DNA of 64,000 bases from Rhabdornis inornatus (GCA_013397075.1 VWZS01002820.1:1161248-1225247); one strand, 5' to 3'. Positions 24,100-37,089 are shown, numbered from the stretch's first letter. Made by a program: numbers and translations. Notes: generated from the letters alone by a model not told the origin.

Positions 24100-27000
24100 C
24101 TTTCGACAATGTCAAAGGAAAAAAGAGCATTTTATTATAAAATTCAGAGGGACATTAAGTTTCCAATTACATGCTGCATGTGCTTGTTTTAGTTGAAACT
24201 TAAATAAGCACAAATGCTGTGACTAAAAAGCTAAAAAACTGTAAAAAAAAGGTAAAAAATCTCACTGGTGGCCTAAAAATCTAATCTTCTTGATGAAAAA
24301 TGTATTAAAAAGCCACCAGAGTACGAAAATCCAATTGTAAACAAATATTTGTACTGTTTTTAAATAAGTGCCTTTTTTTCCCCCCATTAAACAGTATTTT
24401 TTAACACAACTTAATATAAGAAACCAGATTCAAGCATTTATCTTCATATTAAAACCCAGAAGAAGCTGAATTTGATTAACAGAGCAATAAAACAGCTGGG
24501 TTGGTGCACTGAACAAAGAGAATGACACGTGGTGAAGTATTTCAGGAAATAGAGTCAGCCCAGGGGGTCTCTTTATGTCCCAGAAAGAATCCAAAATTAT
24601 TGATGCAGAATTAGGAACCTCTCAGTTGATGGCAGGAAAACATCATAAATGAACTGAAAAGTAACATTTTAAGGTAAAGAGCAGAAAAATAGCCTTGTAA
24701 ATTCACTCATAGTTACTTGAGGACTTGGGTCATTCCTGATTTCCAAGTCTTTCAAACTGTTTTTGATTTATTTAACTGATCAGACTCTACATGAATTAAA
24801 TTTTCAAACAAACTACATTTCTTTTTGTTGCCCACAGTATTCCAACAACTTTCTGTGTTCTTGTCCATGATCTGATTGATTCAACCTGACTTCCTGCTGC
24901 TCTCACTCATGAGTTACAGAGTTTGCTTCTGTCCATAGGGGAATGCAAATTCCAGAAAAATGCAAAAAGCTGGGAGACAAGTCCTATAAAAACTGCTTTA
25001 AACTGCCCCCAGGAATGTGGAGATGAGGAACCAGAGGAGCGGTACCAGGAATGACAGAAAATCCAGGATTTTACCAGCTACTTTCCAACATCATTCCACA
25101 AATCCCACCCCTACAGAGGAGGCCATAGGGAGAATCAGCTGAATTCCGGAAACAATCCCAAAAGGAGAAAAGCTGAATTCAGCAAAAAATCCCCAAAGGA
25201 GCATTATTTCTCTGAACACTTATTGAATCCAAAGCTCTTCTGGAAGGGTCACTCCATTAGTGCCATTCCTTGAGGATTAAAACCCTTGGGAGCACAGGAC
25301 AGGTCCCCAACCCCCGAAGCCCTGACCTGCACCAGGTGGCACCAGGACAGAGCAGCACAAAACCAGGACAGAGATAAACTGCTTTAACTGAGCCCAAATA
25401 AAGTCCAAAAAAGCAAAGATTCCACTATTTAAGTGAGAAAACACTGCAGGAAGCCATGGGAAAGAATTATCCAAGTGTTCCACATGAGTGGTTGCTCAGT
25501 TCCTAAAGCTGCAACTGCATCTCCCAGGAAAATGAAAATTCATTTTACAGCCAGCAATGCAAACAGCAACCTCTTCATTCCAGGAAAACATAGGTAAAGT
25601 AATTGCCCATAATTGCTCACTCTGTAGACTATATTATAAAGTCCGTTAAGAATTTAATTTACAAAACCCCCCAGTTAGTGTTGCAGTTCTTGCTTTCATG
25701 TCCTTTTAAACACTAATAAACAGCATTTTTTCCTAATTTATTCCTGAGAAAAGCCAATGACGGAGATCTGAAACCCTTCTGGAGTAATGTGTCCTATTCC
25801 TTTGCTATACTTGTCTTAGAAATGTTCTCCTAATATGGAAGGTAATTGCCTTTACAGCAATCAATGCCTATTTTACCACCTCCCAGGCATGTCAGAGCCA
25901 CAGAGCAATTTATTCTCTTCATCGGGAAAAGCATTGTTATGCTTGGACATTATTACCAGGAATATTTGACATTATTATCAGGCATCTTGGACATTATTAT
26001 CCCATTTTATACTGCCTGAAAAGACAGCTTGACTTAATTGAACATTTCATGTGAGAGAGAACAACCCCAGCTACATTGTCAACACAATTTCCAGTAATTC
26101 ATTTTTAAAAATAATTTCTTTTTGGGGCGTGGATTTCAGCATTTTTGCTTCTGGTGATTTCTGCTGACATTACTGGGTCATGGAGACAAGGCTTGTCTCT
26201 GATAAATTGTTTAACATGAAATTTGAAGTAGAAAATTATCACAATCCACACGAAAGAGTTCACATGCAACATGCAAGGAGCATTTCAAGCACACAGTTCA
26301 AACCTGAAGTACTTTTTAATGTAAAAAGCACTTTTGTAATACTCAGGATGTCTTTGAAGACTCGCAATAATTTAATGAACATTAAGCAATCACGATCTAT
26401 GACTTTATGCCCAAAATTGGGTCCAATGTGTTTAAAGGGCTCTTTGCAGGGTTCACAAACCAAGGGACAGTCCCAGCCTCAAACACCATCAGGGCAGGGA
26501 GAAATGAAGGAGGAAAGGGGGAAATAAGGGAAGAAATCACGCAATTAAGGCCAAAAGAGGTGTTTTGCACACATAGCACCCAATATCTACAGGGAAAGCA
26601 CCTGGTGGGACCTACAAAGGAAAACACAAAATGAACATGAGTGAGGAAACACAAACCCAGGACTGAGGGACAGAACATTTGGGAGATTCATGGTTACAGA
26701 AAAAAAAGCCAACAAAAGGAGACACACAAAATGCGGCACCCAATAACCAAAGCCTGGGCTCAAGTGTGTTCTGCTTGAAAAACCTCTGGAGAAATTCCTG
26801 CATGGATGTGGATGCTCCTGCATTCCTGCTGCTCCTCAAATCCCAATAGGGGTTACAACTCTGCCCAAAGCAAACAGTTTTCTAACACTAATGAAGATGA
26901 AACCAAACTTATTGGGGATCATTATAATATTGTCAAGACTGAGCAGACAAGGGTATTTATTCTGTGTGTGTTTCAATAATCCCAGAAGTTTTTGGACAGG

Positions 27001-27357
27001 GTCTATTTGGCTGTGAAGTTCTCCAGGTCAGCAAGTTCCTAGAGTATCCAAACTGCTCAGACTTCCTAATTTGCAGCACAGGCCCATCCCCTGAAAGCTG
27101 TACTGATAACAAAGACACTTTGATGACACGGCTGAGTTTTCCAACATTTTCAAGTGAAGGATGATTGATCAGCACTGAAATGTCCACAAAAAATTTGTTG
27201 TGTTGGAAAGGTGTTCTCAGCATCTGTCCTCCCTGTTCCTGGGTGAAAGGAGAAGGTCTTTCCCATGTTCAACTGGAAAATCTGAGATCCAGAGCCTTGC
27301 AGAGGGAAAGCAGGGGAGATTCTGTCTCCCCAACACAAGAAAGATGTGGATCTGTTG

Positions 27358-27618
27358 GAATGAGTGTGGAGGAGAACATGGAGGGGCTGGAGCCCCTCTG
27401 CTCCGGAGCCAGGATGGGAGAGCTGGGGGTGTTCACCTGGAGAAGAGAAGGATCCAGGGAGACCTCAGAGCCCCTTCCAGAGCCTAAAGGGGCTCCAGGA
27501 GAGCTGGAGAGGGACTGGGGACAAGGGATGGAGGGACAGGACACAGGGAATGGCTTCCCACTGCCAGAGGGCAGGGTTAGATGGCATATGGGGAAGGAAT
27601 TGTTCCCTGGGAGTGTCA
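27358..27618 (+). mobile_element. CR1 LINE internal fragment lacking its 3' end
   Basis: Sense CR1 body: 'catggaggggctggagcccc', 'gggtgttcacctggagaaga', then 'gggaatggcttcccactgcc'. It stops at 'attgttccctgggagtgtca' without the usual 3' terminus, so a deletion has removed the 3' end. Confidence 0.88.
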
Positions 27619-28206
27619 GAAGGCAGAAACCATGAGATATTCATTCTAAAATAATCAAGAAAGACACACAGCACTACAGGAGCAATTCAATGTTAATATT
27701 TCTGGTTTCCTTAAGTGTAAAGATCCAAAACATTTTAACCCCTATCTTTATAAATCCTAAAGGAAGGAAAGCAGCCTTTTGTCTCTGCCTTGACCTGCTT
27801 GTTTTAATAATAATATTAATGGGCTCTTTAATTCTAGGCAGGATATTTCCTGAGTTGTTAGAATTGTTGGAGTGTCACCACAGGGCTGCCCAGGGCCAGC
27901 AGAACTTGTCCCCTTGACTGCAGAACAACTTCAAAAAACAACTGGGAGTTATAGAAGCAATCAGGCAAATATCAGAGAAAAATACTTTGGAATTTAAAAT
28001 GCTTCAGTTCTCCTGGTTAAAAAAAAAAGAAATTTAAAAAATCTATTATTTTTCCTTCTCTAGATATATTATTGAAAATTCATAATCTGCACTTGTAGCT
28101 GCATTTAAAACTAATTTTATACATTACTTGCTCTGTCTGCTGCCAAGACATCCTTAACTAAAATTCTTTCAAATTTCCCGCAAGTTGTCTGAAAAAAAAA
28201 TCCAAA

Positions 28207-28289
28207 GAATCACAGAATGCCCTGAGGTGGAAGTGAACCACAAAGATCATTGAGTCCAGCTCCTGGTCCTGCATGAGATAACTCAGGAA
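28207..28289 (-). mobile_element. CR1 LINE 3' fragment, inverted partner
   Basis: Inverted 3' end of a CR1 subfamily: 'aatcacagaatgccctgagg' and 'cattgagtccagctcctggt'. Its truncated 5' end directly meets the next copy. Confidence 0.75.
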
Positions 28290-28395
28290 TGCCAAGGCCA
28301 AGTTGGACGGGGCTTGGAGCAGCCTGGGATAGTGGAAGGATGACAAGGGCGGCACTGGATGGGCTTTAAAGTCCCAACCCATTCCATGACTGATA
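28290..28395 (+). mobile_element. CR1 LINE 3' fragment, head-to-head with preceding copy
   Basis: Sense CR1 3' end from 'tgccaaggccaagttggacg' to 'aacccattccatgactg', a different subfamily from the copy it abuts. Confidence 0.8.
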
Positions 28396-29362
28396 CTCAG
28401 TGCAGCTTCATCACCAGCCCTAATGACTGGATAAATTAATTCTCTCCCATGGAAACCAAAGAGGAAGGAAAAAAGGGGCTTGGGAAGCCTTATGCAAAGA
28501 GCTCTCAGCTCACTCAGTTTAAGGTCCTCATCTCAGCTTTGGTTTGCTCAGGTCTTAAGGTACTTGCATAGCTTAATTTAATTTATGCCATTTAAACAGA
28601 GCACTTAATTATATCAGCACTCGGCAGTGCTGCTCTACTGAAAGGTCTGTTTGCAATGTCCCATCTATAAATTAATTTCTGCAAGGTTTATAGCAGGACT
28701 CTGTTATAATTCCCACAGGGTTTCAATTTATGGTGGGTTTTGCTCTTTTTTTTCCTCAGACACACAGTTAAGTGGGCACTTTCTTCCTGCATTTACCTGA
28801 GGACATGGAGTAATTTTAATTTTTCAATTAGCAGGCAGAATTCATTATGATTAACTAGGGTCACCAGTGGGAACTGGGATGCACCAGCACAGAGGGGGTT
28901 TATCTCAGTGTCTCATCAGCAATCCTTGGATTTAGGTATATTCCTAAATACATGAGTTTACTGAGGTACAATGAAACCACCAGGACACTGAGACCTGCAG
29001 AAGTTAATGATCATCACCTCTGCTGACAATCCCACCCTGACCTCCCATCCAGCCCCATGAGGAGCAATTTTAGTGTTTGGCCATTTTATATGGGAGCTCT
29101 ATGCAATTGCTGCACTCCCAGCTAGAATTCTGGGAATTCTCCTGCCCACAGCAGGTTAGAAGCACTCTGTGAATCCCTGGCACATGAATTGAAACACGGG
29201 AACTTCAATCTGGTTCTCTCACATCCATGTAACACCTGCATCATGACACGGCTTTGGAAAGGGCTGTGCATGAACCAGGTGATGCCAAAGGAAAAGGAAC
29301 AAGGAATATTTCCACCCAAGAAGGAGGCTGATCTCCTCAGGCTGCAGGCAGACCTCTGTGTG

Positions 29363-29667
29363 TCAGAGAATCCTAGAGTGGTTTGGGTGGGAAAGAACCT
29401 TAAAGCCCATCCAGTGCCCCCCCCTGCCATGAACAGGGACACCTTCCACCATCCCAGGGTGTTCCAAACCCAAGTGTCCAACCTGGCCTTGGACACTTCC
29501 AGGGATCCAGGGGAAGCCACAGTTTCTTTGGGCACCCTGTGCCAGGGCCTGCCCCCCTCCCAGGGAACAATTCCTTCCCAATATCCCATCTGACCCTGCC
29601 CTCTGGCAGTGGGAAGCCATTCCCCCTTGTATCACTGCACACCCTTGGAAGAAGCCCCTCTCCACTC
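29363..29667 (-). mobile_element. CR1 LINE 3' fragment
   Basis: About 300 bp of inverted CR1, from 'cagagaatcctagagtggtt' to 'gaagcccctctccactc', well conserved. Confidence 0.92.
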
Positions 29668-31015
29668 ATTTAGATGTTAATCCACCTGAATTTCTTTATC
29701 TCTCCCTGTGACGGCCGAACCCCACAACAAGAAGACAGCCTCAAAATAGATTTTTAGCAGTTACTTCTCATGACACACTGAAATAGTCACCTTTGCCAAC
29801 AAGAAATAAAAATAATTCACTTTTGGCTCTGCCTCATTGTGTATCATGTGGCTGAAGTAGATTTTCACTAACTTCACCAACTCCCGCTATTCATCATCCC
29901 ATGAAAATTAAAACATGAGCTTAAGCTCACCAGGAAAAGCATTTGGGCCCTTGAACTGCCATATCCATTGAATATCCTTCCTGTGGAGAGGAAATTTCAG
30001 GTCTGTTTGTACTGAGCCACAGAAATATGTAACAACTGTTAAGAAGCTGCCTGAAGCTGCTCAAGAAAGATACATTTGGTTTTTACAGCAATTTCTTATG
30101 TAGATTATTTCAAGTATGGTCGTGCTTTCAATTAAGAACCTGCTGCAGATTGGACAGATTTTTTTCATTATTAGTGATGCAATTAAAGTGACAAATACTT
30201 GGGCCACAACTCTTGTCGGAATTTTTACTGCAGGCAAACACAAGTTTCTTAGTGAACTTCCCTATCCCAGATCCAAATATTGGGAGGAATTCATGGGAAT
30301 GTGCTGATGTACAACAATAAAATGTGGAGCCCAATGGTCAAACTGCCTGTGATGGATCTCAGAATCCCAGAGCACCCCTCAGAACTCCAGGTATGAACTT
30401 GTACTGACCAAATAAGGAACAGAAAGGACTTCTGGTGGGAACAGAAATCCCAGGATTTTATTATAAACCTAGGGAATTAAAAGAACAGGTTGCTCTTCCA
30501 TGCAGAAATTCCCTAAATTAAATATTTGTGTTTTGAGTGTGTAAATACTATGTTGGTACTTTCTACATGATACAGTCAAAATCAGCCCAAATTCAGGATT
30601 TAACATTTCCAAGTGATCCTATTTTTCTGTCTTGGGTATGATCTAATATGGAATTACATGGAGAACCTTGAATTATCCAATCTGCCTTTGACACAGATCG
30701 GATAGTTCTCCTGGGCAGAGCTGTGCAGATGCCAGGGAAGGGTTAATGCAGCACTATTAACTCCAGCTTGAAAACCCTCTGGAGCTTAATGAATTCCCAA
30801 GTCTCTCTGGCATCCCTTGAGTGTAGCAATATCATCCACCACAAATGGGAAAGAGAGCAAAAAAGCCAGCACCCTGGAGAAAACTGCCTCTAAATTTGAG
30901 TGTCTAAAGTAGGACATGGAATTTTCTTCCATTAAAAGGAATTATTTTGAATTATTCCACAATAGAATTGTGGCTAGTAGTGCTGGGTGACTTCTCTGAC
31001 CACTCTGGGCTTTGT

Positions 31016-31110
31016 AGCACAGGGACACCTTCCACTATACCACGTTGCCCCAAACCTCATCCAGCCTGGCCTGGGACATTTCCAGGGATGGGAAATCCAC
31101 CAACTCTGTG
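31016..31110 (-). mobile_element. CR1 LINE fragment
   Basis: Inverted CR1 piece: 'cacagggacaccttccacta' to 'ggacatttccagggatggga'. The extreme 3' end is missing. Confidence 0.8.
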
Positions 31111-32244
31111 TTGTATTTATAAACCTGATCCTTGCCCACCTTGACTATTCCTATCCAAAGCAGCATCTGAGATCCCATTAACTTGATCAGCCAAGAAACT
31201 CCTTTGCTTTAAACAGAACTGAACCTGAGTGTTTCCCAAGTAATACAGATGTTCAATAACTCCTGCTGATTCCCACCCTGTGCCCTCATTCCATACCTTC
31301 TACCCAACTTGCACAAAATCCAGATCCAACAGCATTTTCCATCTGCCTTCTAACCATTAATTTTTAACAATGCCCATAAATCGATGGTGGGACTTTAATG
31401 GATAGAGATCCTCTGCAGGAACTTGGGATTTAAAACAATAAATCGCTCTAATGCTGTGATGTTTTAATGCCAATGGGCTTTTGTGTTCCTTAAAAAGCAT
31501 GAATTTGCCTAAAGCAAAGCTTTGAAAAACAGATTGTTTTCAAACTCTCAGATTAAGAACTTTACTCAAGAGATCCTATAACTATTCCTACAAAACCTAA
31601 GCCTGCAGCTTGGCTTTCCTTCTGTAGCTGAAGGAACCAAAAAGATCAAGGGAGACAAGTGGAGGGACAATGGAAATTAGAGGGGAAAGAAATACTGGCT
31701 AAAAAATCCATAATGATCTTGGTGAGAACAGAAGAAAGGTCAGAGATGTTGTAGTGTTACTACTTGCTTGCTACCCCTCTGGAGATGCCTGACTTCCACT
31801 CTGAGTAATGTTACATCAAAATCTGGCAGAGCAAAGAACGCAATGAACTTTCAGCCTCCTGCTGTTCCTCCTATTCCTCTTCTTTTTGGTTCAAATGAGG
31901 AATACCTTTCTCTCTGAGTTCCCCTCTTCCATTTATATGGTGTGGGGCAGGCTCATCCCTGTCACAAAATGCATTTTGATTCCTCTGTGCACTGAACATT
32001 CACCACCTTGAACAGAACAGAGTCTTCCAGAGAGGTGAGAAAAACATGGATCAGAAAAAACCCATTTCCAAATCTATCTGAACTCAGAACAAAAACAAAC
32101 AGAAAATAATAATGAAATTAGGGTGATTTTTTTTTTATTCATTGATCTAAATAGGTTTGTCCTAATTAAAAAAAAAAAGAAAGAAAAAAAGAAAGGACCC
32201 TAAAAATAACGAAACTGCAACCACTCTAAAAGAACAAACTGTAC

Positions 32245-32451
32245 CTCTTCCACGTCGTTGTCCAGCACCACAACCTGCAGCGGGGAGGTCAGGTTCCGAT
32301 TATCCGAGATGGTTGTTCCCACTGGGGAGGATTCCAGGATGAAGCCCTCATAGGTAGACTTTGTGAAATAAGGCCTCTGGTTGTTCTCATCCAGGATCTC
32401 GATGTGGAGATTGGCAAAGGCGGGGAGAGGATGGCCATTGTCTTGTTCAGC
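32245..32451 (-). CDS. PCDH15: PCDH15 coding exon C (end of EC3, EC3-EC4 linker, start of EC4)
   Basis: This exon is 207 nt, 69 codons, phase 0 at both ends. The acceptor is 'attttttag' and the donor 'gtacag'. It starts AEQDNGHPLPAF, which closes EC3. The calcium-binding linker ILDENNQRPYF follows, and then the first half of EC4 with ESSPVGTTISD, an NLT glycosylation sequon (also in human), and the DND pair in VVLDNDVEE. By hand comparison with the remembered human exon, about 52 of 69 residues agree and there is no length change. Because both ends are in phase 0, skipping this exon would keep the frame but remove the EC3-EC4 linker. Confidence 0.95.
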
Positions 32452-32909
32452 CTAAAAAATCACCTCATTTGTCAGAGGCTCCCAGTTAGGAACAGCGACT
32501 GGGAATGGTTCTACTTAAGATTCATAATCGAGTTAAAAAATTGACTTTTTTCTCAGGTCCCCCTACTATGGAACTCAACATCATGGAAAAGAGAAACACC
32601 AATTTAAAATTAGCTAGGAGACAAGAACAGGATCACTTTCCATCACAGTCGCATTTACACAGCCACAAGAAACCCAAATTTTGTGCAAATACAGCTCCTT
32701 AAACTCTCAGGGTTGAGAGTTTTGGAAAAAGCTCTGAGGGATGAAAGAAATCTGGGAATGCTGATTGTGCAGCAGAACCCACAGCAGCAGCAAGAGTTAA
32801 ACGCAAAAAGTGGGAACAGCACACATGGACACATTTGCTTCCTCTTTCCCCAAATCTGCCTCTTCAACATTACATGAGTAAGATTTCAAGTTGGATGTTG
32901 CCTATTTTT

Positions 32910-33095
32910 GAATCCCAGTCTGGTTTGGGTGGGGAGGGACCTTAAAGCTCATTCCATTTCACCCTTTGCCTTGGGCAGGGACAGCTTCCACTATCCCAGG
33001 CTGCTCCAAGCCCCATCCAACCTGGCCTTGGACACTTCCAGGGATCCAGGGGCAGCCACAGCTTCTCTAGGCAACCTGTTCCCAGGGAAGTTGTG
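32910..33095 (-). mobile_element. CR1 LINE 3' fragment
   Basis: Inverted CR1 starting 'aatcccagtctggtttgggt', through 'ggggcagccacagcttctct'. It lies about 460 bp upstream of the exon C acceptor. Confidence 0.9.
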
Positions 33096-34224
33096 GATGT
33101 GTGTCCAGCAAAATTCTTTACTTCCACAAATAACCCCATTGCAATGACAGCTCTGCATCTCCCAGGAGTTACTCCCTGATATTTTTCACCTAATTTATTC
33201 TTATTCTCAAACTTCCTAAAGATAAAAGCACTAATTGCCCATTGCAGGGTGCTAATCCTATAAAAACCTATGATCCTGCTTTCTTTTCCTGAAACTTCCC
33301 AATCAACAACTAATTAAAGCAAACAAACAAGGGAATTAGGAGACAAAAAGTAATTTGGTCTCCAGTTTATAAAGAGCAAACCAGCTTTAATTACAGTCCT
33401 AAACTTGATACAGCAGCAAGATAACAGTAGGGCACTGAAAGAGAGTTTCCTCTTCCTATGGCCAAAATCTGTATTCCCAAAATCTGGATGCACACAAACC
33501 ATGGATCACAACAGAGAGAACAGGGTCTAAATTCCTCTTCTTAACACGGCCTTCTGTTTGCAGAGGTTTAATTTCTAATCTGGTACTTCCCCCACTTCAA
33601 ACAGATAATTCCTCATTTTTCAAATCAAGAATCCAAGGAATCTTGGTCTGGAAACATCCCTTTGACTTCATCAAAGTTTTTAAAAATTTCTTGTTTAAAC
33701 ACCTTTTCTTGGTCTGAAAAATGTTAATTCTCTTTGTTTATAAAACAGCAATAATTTGGTAATGATAAAAACCTCTATTTTTTTTAAAAAAAGAAGATGT
33801 AAAACCTTTTATTTCAAATAAAAAGAAACATAAGAATAAAAATTGTTATTTTCTTCAAAGGAGGTAACGACACCTTAAGTAATCCATAAAAATCTTATTC
33901 TCAGTTTTCAGGAAAAAATGGATTTTTCTTTTCAAAATACACCTGGACTACTCTTGAACAACAGAAAAAAATGCCCCAGGTTCCAGTCCAGTCAGTTGAT
34001 GCTCCACTGAATTAAAATAAACTACATGTGTCAAGACCAACACCACCAAAATTACGTGGCAGGACTCTGGCTACTGAGCCAGTAAGGTGAAATTCCAAAA
34101 ATGTCTGAGATGGAATTTTTGCCCAAGTTAAAATACTGAAAGCATGAGAGAAAATCCCAGGAAAAGCCTACTCCTCAAGCTGCACACACTGCTGGGATTC
34201 TACTTTATAAGCAGATGTACCATG

Positions 34225-34690
34225 AAATCAGAGAATCCTGGAATCTTTTAGGATGGGAAGACTTCCAGGATAATGCAGTCCAAGCTGTGCCCGATGCCCG
34301 CCTTGTCCCCAGCCCAGAGCACTGAGTGCCACCTCCAGCCCTTCCTTGGACACCTCCAGGCATGGGCACTCCAAACCTCCCTGGGCAGCCCCTGCCAAGG
34401 CCTGAGCACCCTTTCCATGGAGAAATTCCTCCTGCTGTCCAACCTGAGCCTCCCCTGGCACAGCTTGAGGCTGTTTCCCCTTGTCCTGTCCCTGTTCCCT
34501 GGCAGCAGAGCCTGACCCCCCCTGGCTGTCCCCTCCTGTCAGGGAGTTGTGCAGAGCCAGAAGGTTCCTCCTGAGCCTCCTTTTCTCCAGGCTGAGCCCC
34601 TTTTCCAGCTCCCTCAGTCACTCCTGGGGCTCCAGCCCCTTCCCCAGCTCTGTTCCCTTCCCTGGACACGCTCCAGCCCCTCCAGGGTTC
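34225..34690 (-). mobile_element. CR1 LINE fragment, near-twin of 8.3 kb copy
   Basis: Inverted copy starting 'atcagagaatcctggaatct'. From 34273 on it matches 8353-8769 with about 16 differences by eye, so the source element was active recently. Confidence 0.9.
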
Positions 34691-36204
34691 TCCTGAAGTG
34701 CTCCTTCCCACAGGACTAACAATGGTTGCCCATCATTAAATACTCTTTTCTTCTGCTTTTCCAAGTAAAATTGGTCTCTTCATGGCCAAAAGTTTCCATA
34801 CAACCCCTGCAAGTTACTTCATAACAACGCTTAATGTTTCTTGCTATAAAGAGATGCTAAAAAAAGGAAAATGCAAACAACAGAGGGTCTCAATCTTCAG
34901 AACAGCTTGAAACACCACAATAATGGCCTTGCTTGAAAGTCCAAGTGAGCCTGGAGCTCATTCTGGGATAAAAGCAGGAATATTCATTCAGGTGTTGCAG
35001 GCTTTTTTGAAGTGCTGGGAATTACATACGGCCAAACACAAAGAAAGTTGTTTGCTCCCAAAATTGGACTTCAGATTTGAATCCCTGGAGCCCAAAATGA
35101 CAAAGCAAAGGAGTCCCTCCTCACTGAGCACTTCCACTCAAAATCACTTCAGCTTTCCTCCGTGTTCACCAGTCAAAATGATGGATTAATTTCATTTTTT
35201 TGTTTCCAAAGACACCAGTATTTAAGGAAAAAAAGGAAGCTTTGCAAACATCCATTTCTTTTTGCCTTTTGCTTGAAACAAAGAATTTCATATCACAATG
35301 TGAGGAATTGATTTGCTTTCAGGTGTTCCATGAAATCAGTCCTAGAAGTAACACTTGACTGCAAGCAGAGTTCAATACAGACTCTTCATAATGCTCCAAA
35401 AACATAGTAAAGCTGTAACATTGGCAATTTTTGCTTCAGTGCCCTATTTCTTGGAGTTTTTCTTAGTGTGGGGGTTTGAAGGTTTTTTGTTTGTTTTGTG
35501 GTGGTTTGGGGGTGTTTTTCTTGTTATTTTTTGTTTTGTTGTATTTTTTTTTTAAGAGATGAAGATATACCTGATGAGAGTTGCTCCAGACATTGACCAC
35601 TACTAGTGCAAACCCTTTTCCCTCACATTGCTCTGTTAAACACTTGCCTGGACTTGCTGGCCACAGGCTGAGCTTTTTTGCTTCCTAACACATATTTTGG
35701 AGCACAAACAGCAAACAATTTACATTTTCTTCACCCAGAAGGCCACTGGTATCTAAGCCACAAAACATTTGGGTTACAGTCCTTCAAAGAAAAAGTTTTA
35801 GTGTCAAAATAATGAGAGATCTCTCAAATAACCCCAAAGATGTGGCCTTCACACTTCTACCAAGACACAATAAAGCAGCACAGGATTAGATTCTGGTATA
35901 ACTTAGTAGTTAAGAGCAGCTAAAGAAAAAAAAAAGTGAAATGTGTTAATTTTCACAGATATTCAACTGCTTTTATTACATCATCTGTGCTGAAGACTGC
36001 TTGTACCTGTAATGTCCATAATTTTATCCTGATGGAAGATGGCTGGAGATGAAAGAAAAGCAGTTTCAGGTGGGATGCAAGAAGTGAGGAGCAAATGGTT
36101 GTGGGAATTAACAGGACCAACAGTAAGTTCACTCCTTCAAAGTAGCAGATGAAACACTTCCCCCCCAAAAAAAGAGAAATTAGAGCAAAAGGCTCCCTCA
36201 TGGA

Positions 36205-36330
36205 AGCACAGAGAATTCAAAGCTGGAAAGGACCCACAGGGATAATTGAGTGCAATTCCAAGCTGGAAAGGACCCACAAGGACCATCGAGTCCAGCTCCA
36301 GGTCCTCAGCACTATCCAGAGCTTGAACAT
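36205..36330 (-). mobile_element. CR1 LINE 3' fragment with internal 40-bp duplication
   Basis: Inverted CR1 3' end 'agctggaaaggacccacaag' and 'ccatcgagtccagctccagg'. The first 40 bp are repeated in tandem (copies starting at 36221 and 36261). Confidence 0.8.
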
Positions 36331-36440
36331 TCTCCAGCCAGTTCCCAATGCCCCCTCTCACTGCCAAAGTAGCAGGTCCTGTCCTAGAGAAACATCTAAA
36401 AGAGAACAAAACATGGTTCCCTTAGATAAAACTCACAGTT

Positions 36441-36532
36441 CCCATTTCTCCATTGAATCACAGAATCCAATTCAGCAATAAATACTCCTATTTCTCCACG
36501 GAATCACAAAATCCACTTCAGAAATCCTCTAT
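36441..36532. repeat. Two-copy 46-bp tandem duplication
   Basis: Segments beginning 'atttctccattgaatcacag' at 36444 and 'atttctccacggaatcacaa' at 36490 align over about 40 bp with several differences. 'gaatcacagaatcc' resembles a CR1 tail. Confidence 0.7.
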
Positions 36533-36726
36533 CCAAAAAATCTGTCGTAAAGTGCAAGGAAACAGAATTGTTTTATCTAAGACATGTACATGCTGCTCCT
36601 TTTCTTCAGGACTACAGAGTTATCTGAAGTGTAAAATAGGCTAATTAGGAATAAATTTTTTTAAAAAACCATACGGGGGATTTGTCTTCATGCCACATTT
36701 TTATTTGATAAAAATGGGAAGGTCCA

Positions 36727-36868
36727 ACCCTAGAAGCAAAGAAAAACAAAACAAAAAGCCCCAAAAACCTAAACAAAACAAAACAAAACAAAAAAAAACA
36801 AACCCCAAACCAAAGTAATAATTATAATAAAAAAAACGAAACAAAGAAACAAACAAAAACCCCAAAAA
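36727..36868. repeat. A/C-rich simple sequence
   Basis: A run of AAAAC-type units and poly-A with C interruptions, including three uninterrupted 'aaaac' units near 36775. Confidence 0.8.
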
Positions 36869-37089
36869 AGTTCTCTCTCCCCTCCAATCCCAACAGGAAT
36901 ATGAGCAAGTGGAGCTGAGGAGAGAATGGTGCAATGAGGATAAACGTGAACTTCACACACCCTAAAAAATTGGGATGTCAGGATTTACTCCTGGTGAGTG
37001 GCTACACACAAATCCATGTGGAAGAGTAGCAGGGGGAGCTGCAAACTGTGCTCTAAGAGGATCTCAGACTTAAGGAAAGTAAAATTAGG

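Larger units (their letters stand above)
24100..32244 (-). other. PCDH15: PCDH15 intron between exons C and D
   Basis: The intron is 8145 bp. CR1 fragments lie at 27.36, 28.2, 28.29, 29.36 and 31.02 kb. Long AT-rich unique stretches (24.2-27.2 and 29.7-31.0 kb) hold no supported feature. A TAAT-rich repeat-free block lies at 28.54-28.87 kb. Confidence 0.9.

Noticed and set aside
26180..26839. Several overlapping frames of 66-115 codons on both strands
   Set aside because: No recognisable protein and no conserved signal. Short direct repeats such as 'gcacccaata' explain nothing further.
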